In this document: piece after piece, positions 54,806-62,194 of the stretch
How positions within the stretch are numbered: the first letter of the stretch is position 1
Layout: each line of letters begins with the position of its first letter
From: Nostoc sp. MS1
GTDB taxonomy: Bacteria > Cyanobacteriota > Cyanobacteriia > Cyanobacteriales > Nostocaceae
Length of the DNA: 64,000 bases
NCBI RefSeq assembly: GCF_019976755.1
Contig: NZ_AP023441.1
Span: 744,001 to 808,000 of the forward strand
Direction: 5' to 3'
The notes under the pieces: model-generated
What the model saw: the letters and a program-made list of their open reading frames with translations, nothing else
Databases searched by the model: none
Told to the model about the DNA's origin: nothing
Translations under genes and position numbers: made by a program

Positions 54806-56002
54806 GTCTGCCAAGGTAACTTTGCTAAGTAAAACCTCTAATTGGTAAAATAGCCAAAAACGGGGTGTAACATGGCGAAAAAGTACATTGTTGACTTGAA
54901 TGAAGAGGAAGTTTCTCAGCTACAAGCAATAATTAAAAAAGGTAAACACAAAGCAAGAACCATAACCCGTGCAAACATTCTTCTAATGGCTTCTGAAGGA
55001 GAAACGGATCAAGCGATCGCTAGCATAGTTAGAGCGCATGTTGCAACAGTGCAACGAATACGAGAAAAATTTGTCATTGGGGGGTTAGATTTTGCTTTAA
55101 AGGATGAAGTTCATCCACCAAAACCTAAAAAGTTAGATGAAAAACAAGAAGCATTTTTAATTGCCACTGCTTGTTCCAATCCACCAGTTGGAAGAGTACG
55201 TTGGACAATGCAATTATTAGCGGATCATTTAGTGAACGTTGGTATCATAGATTCAATTTCGGACGAAACAGTGCGTCAAACTTTAAAAAAAATGAAATCA
55301 AACCGTGGTTAAAACAACAGTGGTGCATTCCTGAAGTTAACGCAGAATATGTTTTCCGAATGGAAGATGTGTTGGATTTATACAATGAGCCTTATGATCC
55401 TAAACGTCCTGTAGTCTGCTTTGATGAACGTCCCTACCAACTAGTAGAAGAAGTAAGACTTCCTTTGCCACCAGAGCCGGAGCAGCCTGAACGTTATGAT
55501 TTCGAGTATAAACGTAACGGGACAGTAAATTTATTTGCGTGTTTTCAACCCTTGGCAGGTTGGCGGCATATCGAAGTTACAGAACGTCGAACTAAAGTCG
55601 ATTTTGCTAAACAGATGAAAAATTTAGTAGATGTTTGCTACCAAGATGCTGATGTTATTCGTTTGGTAGTTGATAACCTGAATATTCATACTCCCAGCGC
55701 ATTATATGAAGTTTTTCCACCAGAAGAAGCACGTCGAATTATTCAAAAATTAGAGTTTCACTATACTCCTAAGCACGCTTCTTGGTTGAATCAAGTAGAA
55801 ATTGAATTATCTGTTTTATCCCGCCAATGTTTAGAACGGCGTATTCCTAATGCAGAAACATTAACTTCTGAGATTGCCGCTTGGGAGAAACAACGTAATC
55901 AGCAAAAAGCCAGTGTCTATTGGGGTTTCCAAACCAAAGATGCTCGCCGAAAAATGCAGCGTTTATATCCAACTCTAACCTAGCAAAGTTGTCTTGGCAG
56001 AC
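54806..56002 (+). mobile_element. IS630-type insertion sequence, 1197 bp, TA target duplication
   Basis: Terminal inverted repeats begin GTCTGCCAAGGTAACTTTGC on the left and GTCTGCCAAGACAACTTTGC on the right (reverse complement). They are flanked by TA at 54804-54805 and 56003-56004. Encodes one transposase in two overlapping frames. It interrupts the 80-codon gene precisely at its TA. Confidence 0.92.
54872..55983 (+). CDS. IS630-family transposase, two frames joined by a -1 shift at A8
   Basis: The first frame (54872-55312, 146 residues) has the N-terminal helix-turn-helix part (YIVDLNEEEVSQLQAIIKKGKHKARTITR-type). The second (55171-55983) carries the DDE catalytic core: Asp in VVCFDERPYQLVEE, Asp in VVDNLNIH and Glu in HASWLNQVEIELSVLSRQ. 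They overlap across a run of eight A (55285-55292). A -1 slip there gives DETVRQTLKKNEIKPWLKQQ and a product of about 369 residues, the normal IS630 size. The run is a typical slippery sequence; a sequencing error is less likely because the arrangement is common in this family. Confidence 0.85.
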
Positions 56003-56092
56003 TACTAGCTGAATAATAAATGCGGAAGTTCCAAGTATCTGTTAAAGGTTCGTAATCAACCTCAATTTTGTAACCCTTATAAACTTGGCTTA

Positions 56093-57475
56093 TCATACAG
56101 TCCGCTTCAGTTCCTTAAATAGCAGTCGTAGACCGTAAGCAGCAGTTTGACTAATAACTAAATTGCCAAAACCACGTTTAATTTCACGCTCCTTAACATC
56201 TGAAGTTTTATCAGCAAGTGACCCCTCAAGTGATAGCTGCATATTTTGCAGTGTCAGGTTGAGGATAGCCTCAATCTGTGGTTGCTGGTCTTTGGGCAGC
56301 ATGGGCAATAATGATTCTTTGAGCGATCGCCGCAGTTCATCCATTGCTTTTTTCTGAGTTCTAGCCAAAGCTTTGGCTTTCCACAGTTCGGGGTTGTCTT
56401 GAAACTGGGATTTACGCTGATCGTAAAATTCACCCAATTTTTGACCAACATCATTCTGTGGTCTAGCGTGAGCCGGGGCAATGCGGTTATAAACCCATAA
56501 GTACAGCTGTGAGCGACAAAGTTGTGACCCGCCGGTCTTGTGAGATTCCTTATCACCAGATGATTCCTCATCTTTGGCCATGCCCAGCCGCCTTTTAAAT
56601 CTCCCCAGTGATTCAAATTTGGTGATGGGGTAAATTTGGGAAATAAAAAGTGCTTGTTGCCTGTCACCTATTCCGAAGCGAGTCATGACTTTACGATAGT
56701 TCATAAACTCTGGAACGCTTAGTAGTTGCCCAATTTCAGCTTCTATCTTATTTTCCCAATCACGCAGGTCACACAACAGATTTGCTAGGGTACGGGAGAA
56801 GTCGGAAATATTGACCCCGTATTTTGGGGCGATGGATTTGGCGTAAAGTCGGTCGTAATACTGGGATTTACGCTTAGTGTTTCTTTCTTGGCCGGCGAGC
56901 CATGCCCACAAAGGAACCATACCATCATCAGCGACTTTACTAGCTGATAGTGCAGCTTCGGGGAACTCTTTAGCTAACTGTTGGCGAACTCGGTTAATTG
57001 GGGCTGATTGGATACGATTGATTGACTGAAGCTGTAACCATAGTTCTCTCAATCGCGCCACATTTCCAGCATTGAAATGTAAGAAGAACTCGTCATTATG
57101 CCAATGGGTGAAGGCATAAAGAGCGAGGGCTGCTGCATCAGCTTGGTCATTCTTGTCGGGAAGTTTATTTTGTTTGCGGAAATGTTTAACTTCCGCATGA
57201 CCTACCCAGCGAACTTCTATCTTTTCAATGCTGCAAATGTGCGCCCAAATCCAACTGTAATGTATACCTGTTGGTTCTAGGATAATGGCATCAGGTTTTA
57301 ATTCAATTAGTTGAGTTACACCTGTAATATTCGCGCTGAATGTTAACGGGTCATTATCCTTCGGTCGGCGGTTTTTTCTGAAGTATTCCCGAAAACTTTT
57401 CGGGAGGGTTTCTTCAGTATCAAGCAACCAACCAACGACGCTACTCTTGCAAACGTCTAAGCCTAGTATTCTCAT
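56093..57475 (-). CDS. IS110-type (DEDD, RuvC-like) transposase, long form
   Basis: 460 residues. RuvC-like acidic centre: Asp in ILGLDVCKSSVVGWLLD (N-terminus), Glu in AIILEPTGIHY, and Asp in LPDKNDQADAAALALY. The Ser region of the Tnp20 domain is seen as MAKDEESSGDKESH with RFGIGDRQQALFISQIYPITKF before it. Longer than the 320-400 residues typical of IS110. The gene overlaps the next frame downstream (80-codon gene) by ATGA. In IS110 elements a bridge RNA is encoded in the non-coding end; the 95-bp gap 57476-57570 is a place to look. Element ends are not seen. Confidence 0.8.
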   Translation of the reverse strand: MRILGLDVCKSSVVGWLLDTEETLPKSFREYFRKNRRPKDNDPLTFSANITGVTQLIELKPDAIILEPTGIHYSWIWAHICSIEKIEVRWVGHAEVKHFRKQNKLPDKNDQADAAALALYAFTHWHNDEFFLHFNAGNVARLRELWLQLQSINRIQSAPINRVRQQLAKEFPEAALSASKVADDGMVPLWAWLAGQERNTKRKSQYYDRLYAKSIAPKYGVNISDFSRTLANLLCDLRDWENKIEAEIGQLLSVPEFMNYRKVMTRFGIGDRQQALFISQIYPITKFESLGRFKRRLGMAKDEESSGDKESHKTGGSQLCRSQLYLWVYNRIAPAHARPQNDVGQKLGEFYDQRKSQFQDNPELWKAKALARTQKKAMDELRRSLKESLLPMLPKDQQPQIEAILNLTLQNMQLSLEGSLADKTSDVKEREIKRGFGNLVISQTAAYGLRLLFKELKRTV

Positions 57476-57570
57476 TTCAAGGTTCTGTTAATGGGTATTT
57501 TTGCAGCATAAACCGTGCTAAAATGAGTCACGAATCACCCAAATTAGTGTTTAACAATTCACTCTTAAAC

Positions 57571-57780
57571 TCAAGCACGGAGGAAATATTTAACAGCAGT
57601 GGATTCATGAAGAATAGAAACCTTTGGGGTCATTTCATTTGAAAAATCCGTGCTGCTGCTAACATTTCCACTCTGATTTCTCAGAGACGAATTGAGTTGC
57701 GCGACCCAATCCGCGACTAGGGCAATTGCCCTAGTTTCGGCTACGGGGTCAAGGTAGCCATCATCAGGCAGTTTCTTCAT
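57571..57780 (-). CDS. Small hypothetical protein in an overlapping gene chain
   Basis: 69 residues (MKKLPDDGYLDPVAETRAIALVADW...). It overlaps the next gene upstream by 17 bp in another frame, a sign of coupling. Mixed charge, no membrane helix, no recognised motif. Part of it is palindromic near its end (CCGTGCT/AGCACGG between 57513-57519 and 57574-57580), so its 3' end may be regulatory rather than coding. Confidence 0.5.
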   Translation of the reverse strand: MKKLPDDGYLDPVAETRAIALVADWVAQLNSSLRNQSGNVSSSTDFSNEMTPKVSILHESTAVKYFLRA

Positions 57781-58000
57781 CCTCCTCTTGTGGAAAGATT
57801 AACTCTTCATCAAGAGTTTCTGTAATTCTTGCTTGTGCTGGTTCAAGTATTTTTTTAATTGCTTGATCAGCATCGTAATTGCCATACTCTTCTTGCACCA
57901 TTCTTTCTAAAGCCTCTTCAATTTTGGCTTTAGCTTGTAGTAGTAAGTGGTAGGCAATGTAGTAATCCCATGTTGCAATTTCTGTGCGATTTTCAGTCAT
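57764..58000 (-). CDS. Small acidic hypothetical protein
   Basis: 78 residues, acidic at the C-terminus (PQEEDEETA) and helical. Starts at an ATG that shares a base with the stop codon of the gene upstream (TAATG), so it is coupled to it. No family recognised. Likely part of the same operon as the flanking small genes. Confidence 0.7.
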   Translation of the reverse strand: MTENRTEIATWDYYIAYHLLLQAKAKIEEALERMVQEEYGNYDADQAIKKILEPAQARITETLDEELIFPQEEDEETA

Positions 58001-58242
58001 TATTCGTAAATTTCCTCATCGTTAAAGCGTTCGGCTTTGTGTTCTAAATAATCTTTAATAGTTAACTCGATTTGCTCAGGAGTTAACTGATCGCATTGAA
58101 TATTAGCTTCTTTTATCAGTCTTAGCGCCCAATATTCAACTGTTTGATTAGTAGCTTGCGCTAAGTACCTAACAGCAGCACCTAATGCCAGAGTATTAGT
58201 TACGTAATCCTCTTTTCTCATTAAAAAGTCTTGGTCATTCAT
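58000..58242 (-). CDS. Small hypothetical protein, helical
   Basis: 80 residues with DFLMRKEDYVTNTLALGAAVRYLAQATNQTVEYWALRLIKEA as its main helical part and an acidic end (NDEEIYE). Partly hydrophobic but no membrane span. Overlaps the next gene downstream by one base and follows the 58267 gene by 24 bp. No family recognised. Confidence 0.7.
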   Translation of the reverse strand: MNDQDFLMRKEDYVTNTLALGAAVRYLAQATNQTVEYWALRLIKEANIQCDQLTPEQIELTIKDYLEHKAERFNDEEIYE

Positions 58243-58266
58243 GTAAATAATTCCAAATGTTTATAA

Positions 58267-58725
58267 TCAATATCTGCTCAGAAAATCATCAAGTTCACCA
58301 TTAGTTACTTGCTCATAAGTGGCAATGACAATAGATGGTTTATCGTCTCCTACTGCCTGCACCCTAGCTGTGATGTTTCTTGCTTGTAATGCTGCTTGTA
58401 CTTCGGGCGATGCCAGGGCTGATTGTGCATCAATGTAGTCACGCGCAGGACAGGGAAAGACAATTTCACTTACATCAGATGGTGCATCATTAATAAATTG
58501 CAACATCCATTTTTTGGCTTGTTCAATTGGTGCTTCGGGAATGTAAAACTCGACGGTGAGATTTCGCTGTATCAGCATTCGCTGTATATCAAAACTCCTC
58601 AGTGCTTGCTCAAATAAAGTTAAATTTGCTTGGTCTGCTGCTGGGATTCGGACTACTTCACCCGGCTGCGCGAGTCTAATTTGCTGTTTGATGATTTCTT
58701 TACCGCGTTCAATGGGTTGGCTCAT
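58267..58725 (-). CDS. Conserved hypothetical protein
   Basis: 152 residues from the ATG at 58725, which has AGGAG six bases upstream and overlaps the previous gene stop as ATGA; an in-frame extension to 58764 is rejected. Begins MSQPIERGKEIIKQQIRLAQPGEVVRI; includes repeated short helices and SEIVFPCPARDYIDAQ. No family recognised. Second gene of the chain. Confidence 0.75.
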   Translation of the reverse strand: MSQPIERGKEIIKQQIRLAQPGEVVRIPAADQANLTLFEQALRSFDIQRMLIQRNLTVEFYIPEAPIEQAKKWMLQFINDAPSDVSEIVFPCPARDYIDAQSALASPEVQAALQARNITARVQAVGDDKPSIVIATYEQVTNGELDDFLSRY

Positions 58726-58946
58726 GTTACGCTCCTGTGAAAACGTTGGGCTGCTTCTAGCCATGTGGATCTAATGGCTGTGGCATTGTCACCAAAAAAA
58801 CTTTGAGTGTCGCCATTGTGCCAAGTGATAACAGCGATGGGGTTAGGTAAGTCCTCAAACTGCACTTGGCGGACTTGAGCTAGGTTTAACCAGCCGGCTG
58901 TAGGGGTTTTACAAGTAAACACTGTGGGAACTGATATGATTTGCAT
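58722..58946 (-). CDS. Small hypothetical protein, first of the overlapping chain
   Basis: 74 residues: MQIISVPTVFTCKTPTAGWLNLAQVRQVQFEDLPNP-type start (given in part), followed by ITWHNGDTQSFFGDNATAIRSTW. It looks like a small beta-rich domain. Starts in the gap after the HIP1-rich region. Coupled through an ATGA overlap to the next gene. No family recognised. Confidence 0.7.
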   Translation of the reverse strand: MQIISVPTVFTCKTPTAGWLNLAQVRQVQFEDLPNPIAVITWHNGDTQSFFGDNATAIRSTWLEAAQRFHRSVT

Positions 58947-59132
58947 AGAATCTACGTCGCTGTGGATTCGGAAATTTTGCGATCGCCTAACTTCTCCTAG
59001 TCAGCGATCGCTTTAAAATACCAAAAGTGCTATTTTTTACATTGGTAGTTGAACGATTTTATTTAAGCGATCGCACTCCCACCGGAACTGCGTAGGCGCA
59101 GCCCGCCGGAGGCATCGCTTCAAAATTTTGGG
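58947..59132. other. HIP1-rich region upstream of the small-gene chain
   Basis: Three GCGATCGC octamers at 58979, 59003 and 59067, followed by an imperfect palindrome containing GCCCGCCGGAGGC (to 59119). A related segment occurs at 62125-62175. Likely promoter region for the chain; no gene. Confidence 0.6.
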
Positions 59133-59312
59133 CTATTTTTGGTTAACCACCGGATGGTCAAACATGACCTGATATTTTCCTCCACCCTGGCGGAGTAGAC
59201 TGGCGTAAGCATCAGCATCAGTTCGTGATCGTAATCGAGCAACACAGATATTCTCGCCAGTATGCAGACATTGAAAAATTGCCCACGGTCTTATTTCGTC
59301 GCGGTAAGTCAT
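59133..59312 (-). CDS. Small hypothetical protein of 59 residues
   Basis: Starts at ATG 59312 with AAGGA upstream at 13 bases and ends at TAG (59133-59135). Sequence reads MTYRDEIRPWAIFQCLHTGE, later SRTDADAYASLLRQGGGKY and FDHPVVNQK. Regular codon use and a coherent beta/alpha pattern support it. No family recognised. Its termination lies just before the HIP1-rich region. Confidence 0.65.
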   Translation of the reverse strand: MTYRDEIRPWAIFQCLHTGENICVARLRSRTDADAYASLLRQGGGKYQVMFDHPVVNQK

Positions 59313-59827
59313 AATATTTGTTTTCCTTTTTCAAGAAATGACCAGCACAAGCTACCAGCAAGTGCTGGTTTTGTTTATCTACCTAAAAAGCGTTTATAGA
59401 GGGCTACTAAATGGGAGGAAACGCCGGAAGGGTGTTTAAGCATCCGGCGAAAACTTCATTTACCAATTAAAAATGCTGTAGTAACTCTTTGGGGAACCTC
59501 CTTACTAAGGGTGATGGGAGAAAAGCCGGCGGGTCTAGTCACCGGCCATGACTATCAAAATAGACCTTAGAAAGCATCAATCGATTCAGTTAGTGTTGTA
59601 CCTCCATTACTAAACGGCATAACTGTACTGGCGCAGTGGTGAAGCGGGACTACGCCGAATTGCTGTGTACACTGCACATTGGTCACTCAGCACTAATGAC
59701 TAATGACCATTGACTATTGACTTTTAGGTTGTTTCCGCACCGGGGGCAGTTCGCCTAGTGGCGCGGTGGTGGCTCCTGAATATGCCCTCACGGGCCCGTA
59801 GGCAATTGGGTGAGGGGGGAGCTTTTA
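59313..59827. other. About 515-bp region without genes
   Basis: Contains a terminator-like hairpin CCAGCAC/GTGCTGG with T-run at 59342-59372, a heptamer array (CTAATGA/CTATTGA) near 59690-59725, and a GC-rich foldable segment CCCTCAC/GTGAGGG at 59785-59816. No open frame I would support. Confidence 0.6.
59342..59372 (+). terminator. Hairpin with T-run, plus orientation
   Basis: CCAGCAC at 59342-59348 pairs with GTGCTGG at 59362-59368 (7 bp), followed by TTTTG. No plus-strand gene precedes it closely, so its role is open. Confidence 0.5.
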
Positions 59828-59921
59828 ATACGTGAAAAATATACTCTTTTATTTTTCACGTATGATATATTCTTGTCAAGAGGTAACAGCAATAAATCAC
59901 GTACAGAAAATAAATCACGTA
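59828..59921. promoter_or_regulatory. TCACGTA repeat cluster before the ribbon-helix-helix gene
   Basis: A perfect 14-bp inverted repeat ATACGTGAAAAATA / TATTTTTCACGTAT (59828-59841, 59850-59863) and two further TCACGTA copies at 59897-59903 and 59915-59921, 18 bp apart as AAATCACGTA. It lies immediately upstream of the RHH regulator gene. The layout suggests an autoregulatory operator or a set of iterons. Confidence 0.6.
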
Positions 59922-59951
59922 TAATTGACATGAAAAATAAAGTATCAACCG

Positions 59952-60164
59952 ATGGGAAGAGCCAGAAAAGTAGACCAGTCCGAGGACTTGGTAAACGCAA
60001 CAGTCCGCATTCCTCTAAGGGAATGGGAGAAAATAGACCAGAAGGCCAAACAGATGGGTATGACCAGAACGGATCTGCTGAGGGCTATAGCTCAGGAGAA
60101 AATTTATTTAGTAGAATCGAATCCCTTATCGGAGGAGGAGATTTCGATCCTGGAAAAGTGTTAG
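59952..60164 (+). CDS. Ribbon-helix-helix (CopG-like) DNA-binding protein
   Basis: 70 residues: N-terminal basic segment then VNATVRIPLREWEKIDQKAKQMGM-type ribbon-helix-helix (given in part; the strand is VNATVRIPL, the helices REWEKIDQKAK and TRTDLLRAIAQEK). Such proteins control plasmid copy number or toxin-antitoxin operons. It follows the TCACGTA repeats, its likely operator. Its stop overlaps the next gene. A longer overlapping frame in another register (59810-60352) is rejected because its first half is low complexity. Confidence 0.8.
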   Translation: MGRARKVDQSEDLVNATVRIPLREWEKIDQKAKQMGMTRTDLLRAIAQEKIYLVESNPLSEEEISILEKC

Positions 60165-60352
60165 AAGCCGTTCGCATGATCAGGGATGCACATTTATCTT
60201 ATGTACGCGCACACAAGCAACGGCTGAAAACAAGACTTGATGAGGCTGAACATAACGAAACTGATTTCATGAAAGCCTGCGACCTAGTAGAGCAGAAAAT
60301 CCAGGGTTTCATAAAAACGGAAACAACTTCTGAAACTGAAGAAAATTCTTAA
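60158..60352 (+). CDS. Coupled small coiled-coil protein
   Basis: About 64 residues from a GTG at 60158 that overlaps the regulator stop codon (an ATG at 60176 is an alternative). Helical: AHKQRLKTRLDEAEHNETDFMKACDLVEQ. Translational coupling to the RHH gene suggests they are partners. A strong terminator follows directly. Confidence 0.55.
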   Translation: MLEAVRMIRDAHLSYVRAHKQRLKTRLDEAEHNETDFMKACDLVEQKIQGFIKTETTSETEENS

Positions 60353-60392
60353 ACCGTCCTGCCTATAAGGGTAAGGACGGTTTTGATTTTTT
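60351..60392 (+). terminator. Rho-independent terminator after the RHH operon
   Basis: Perfect 10-bp stem AAACCGTCCT / AGGACGGTTT (60351-60360, 60374-60383), loop of 13, then TGATTTTTT. It ends the RHH/coiled-coil transcript. Confidence 0.88.
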
Positions 60393-60436
60393 GCGATCGC
60401 AATCACTACACCGCGATTCACAGTTAAAAAGTTAAG

Positions 60437-60458
60437 ACCACCCATAGCGATGGGTGGT
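60437..60458. repeat. Perfect hairpin ACCACCCAT-AGCG-ATGGGTGGT upstream of the next gene
   Basis: 9-bp stem with an AGCG tetraloop, 20 bp before the ATG at 60479. No T-run follows, so it is more likely an operator or translational element than a terminator. Confidence 0.65.
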
Positions 60459-60478
60459 GTCTAGCATCTATTCGGATT

Positions 60479-61129
60479 ATGACAGGAAATAGGAAATTAC
60501 AAAACCAGGGAAGCTGGACACAGCAGCACGATGCTTACTGTCTAGAACATAAACTCACCCCAGCCGCCAAACTGTTGTGGCAATGGCTAGTCCGCCAGGG
60601 CATCGGCGACGAAACAGAACCAGACCTAGCAGAATTTAACAAGTTTGTAGAAAAACACCGGGGCAAAGGTTACACCAGACCAACGCTCAAAGATGCCCTA
60701 GCCCAACTTGTTGAGTGTCGAGTGGTGCAGCTAGTTAAACAATTTACGTGGCGACTTGTACGAATAATCACAAGACCCCTTGATTGGCTACAACCGAAAA
60801 AAAATTTACGCTCTTCAAAAGAAACTTTCACTTCACAGCCCTCAAACCCTACTAACGCCGACGAAACCCCTAACAGCAGCAGCAATTCTTCTACTAATGG
60901 CGCTTCCCGTGAGGAGATTCTCGCAGTCTGTAACGAAGCTGGTATCTTTTATCACCCAGATAAACCAGCCAAAATATTCAACTACAGCATCGAGGATATA
61001 CAGTTAGCCATCGGTGTCTACAAATTGCGATCGCTAGAGGAGCGAATATTTAACCCGCCAGGATGGTTAATTCAGTGCCTAGAGTGGCGGTACTGGGAGG
61101 ATATGAATCTTGTGTGGGGTGGGGTATGA
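60479..61129 (+). CDS. Hypothetical protein with winged-helix-like N-terminus
   Basis: 216 residues. The first 110 residues (PAAKLLWQWLVRQGIGDET, KGYTRPTLKDALAQLVECRVVQLVKQF) look like a winged helix, similar in layout to replication-initiation or DnaD-like domains. A Ser/Asn-rich linker (112-143) leads to a second domain (144-216) with IFYHPDKPAKIFNYSIEDIQLAIGVYKLRSLEERIFNPPGWL-type sequence (given in part). Its stop overlaps the next gene start as ATGA. A role in replication of a former plasmid is inference only. Confidence 0.65.
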   Translation: MTGNRKLQNQGSWTQQHDAYCLEHKLTPAAKLLWQWLVRQGIGDETEPDLAEFNKFVEKHRGKGYTRPTLKDALAQLVECRVVQLVKQFTWRLVRIITRPLDWLQPKKNLRSSKETFTSQPSNPTNADETPNSSSNSSTNGASREEILAVCNEAGIFYHPDKPAKIFNYSIEDIQLAIGVYKLRSLEERIFNPPGWLIQCLEWRYWEDMNLVWGGV

Positions 61130-61539
61130 AAGAACAACTCACATTATTTGATTTGCAACAGTACACCACACCAGTAATTAATAGTGCTTACGATAACGCT
61201 TGGTATAAACCGGATTCAGTAACTAACACTGTTCTGGAGCAAACTAACGACGGCTGTAAACCTGATTGCAATGTTCTGGAGCAAGCAACAACTAACACAA
61301 ACAAATCTGCTCCAGAACAGTCTCATTGGGTAGAAAAGTATACTGTAGTTCGTTATGGGAGTGAGCATTATTATTACCGTTACCTGTGGATGGAGGGCCG
61401 GAAGCTGCACCATGTTCATATCCCCGGCGGGAATGTTAGGAGTGCGATCGCAATTGGCAGGAAGGAGAAAGTTGAGAGTGCGATCGCGGACGGTGAAACC
61501 CCCCAGACAATAGAAAAACTCATTCGCTCCTGGCGGTAA
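61126..61539 (+). CDS. Hypothetical protein coupled to the winged-helix-like gene
   Basis: 137 residues from the ATG at 61126 (ATGA overlap); an in-frame start at 61063 inside the preceding gene is rejected. N-terminal part low in structure with two short direct repeats encoding VLEQ; the C-terminal half (SHWVEKYTVVRYGSEHYYYRYLWMEG, GNVRSAIAIGRKEKVESAIADGETPQTIEKLI) is a compact domain. No family recognised. Confidence 0.7.
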   Translation: MKEQLTLFDLQQYTTPVINSAYDNAWYKPDSVTNTVLEQTNDGCKPDCNVLEQATTNTNKSAPEQSHWVEKYTVVRYGSEHYYYRYLWMEGRKLHHVHIPGGNVRSAIAIGRKEKVESAIADGETPQTIEKLIRSWR

Positions 61540-61595
61540 TTAGTCATTAGTCAACAGTCAACAGTCTATAGTCCCTACACCCTTACACCCCTAAC

Positions 61596-61835
61596 ATGGA
61601 AAATAATCAACAGGATGAATTATCGCTTGCTATCGCCGCAGGGTATGAGTTGGGAAAATTTGCAGATTTTCTTAGAACAATCAACCCAGAGTTAACCACA
61701 ACTGAAGCTTTATTTATAACTATTCAGTTCACCAAAGAATTGCCGGCGCTCGTCAAAGCCAACCCATCTGTATATGCCATTCTGGAAAAAGCAGCGTGGA
61801 ATGTGACGATGGCTCGTAAGAAAGAGAATAATTAA
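61596..61835 (+). CDS. Small hypothetical protein
   Basis: 79 residues, acidic and helical (MENNQQDELSLAIAAGYELGK, TTEALFITIQFTKELPALV). It follows the preceding gene after a repeat-bearing 56-bp gap. No recognised family. Its stop codon sits at the start of a 12-bp inverted repeat. Confidence 0.65.
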   Translation: MENNQQDELSLAIAAGYELGKFADFLRTINPELTTTEALFITIQFTKELPALVKANPSVYAILEKAAWNVTMARKKENN

Positions 61836-61897
61836 TTACATAACTTTGTATAGTTAACGCTCGAAGTTATATAACCAATGCTCGGAGTTATGTAATT
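61834..61897. repeat. Inverted and direct repeats at the gene end
   Basis: AATTACATAACT (61834-61845) is inverted as AGTTATGTAATT (61886-61897), enclosing two direct repeats GCTCGAAGTTAT and GCTCGGAGTTAT 21 bp apart. Could be an operator, an attachment-site arm or terminator; undecided. Confidence 0.65.
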
Positions 61898-62194
61898 AGT
61901 CATTAGTCCATACTCCCCAATCCCTACTCCCCTATCTCCCTCATCTCCCCCCACTCCCCTAGTGTCAGGTATTCTCAATAATGTGATTTTGGGCGATCGC
62001 CGTTTTATGGGCCTGCGCGACGAGGGTAAAAGTATTAATTTTTCGTTAGTTAATCAATGAAAAGTGTTTAAAAGCAAAATTATTGTTGAGACTGACTGTT
62101 AATAAAGTGGTGAAAATGAAAAATGCGATCGCAATCCATCGCGCGATGGCGTAACCGCCCGCCGGAGGCGATCGCAAATTGTTCTCAGATTGCA
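61898..62194. other. Intergenic region with repeats
   Basis: No gene. Contains TTAGTCATTAGTCC heptamers and, at 62125-62175, a HIP1-flanked palindromic segment with GCCCGCCGGAGGC similar to 59067-59119. Confidence 0.65.

Larger units (their letters stand above)
54655..56096 (-). pseudogene. 80-codon hypothetical gene split by the IS630-type element
   Basis: Removing 54806-56002 and one copy of the duplicated TA joins 56096-56003 to 54803-54655 into a single frame of 81 codons: MISQVYKGYKIEVDY... through FRIYYSAS|TRDSPPCES, then GWNTMEDAFDVAHQCIDWL, ending DPREYPDFWG. The ATG at 56096 overlaps the stop codon of the IS110-type transposase upstream as ATGA, so it was probably translated with it. 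Function unknown. Confidence 0.85.

Noticed and set aside
59740..59825. GC-rich foldable segment that could be a ribozyme or tRNA-like piece
   Set aside because: A CCCTCAC/GTGAGGG stem is clear, but I see no tRNA T-loop signature and no match to a ribozyme core.
59810..60352. A 180-codon frame covering the RHH gene and its upstream repeats
   Set aside because: Its first 110 codons run through operator-like repeats and a low-complexity stretch in a different frame from a clear ribbon-helix-helix protein. Only its last 64 codons, from a GTG at 60158, are kept.
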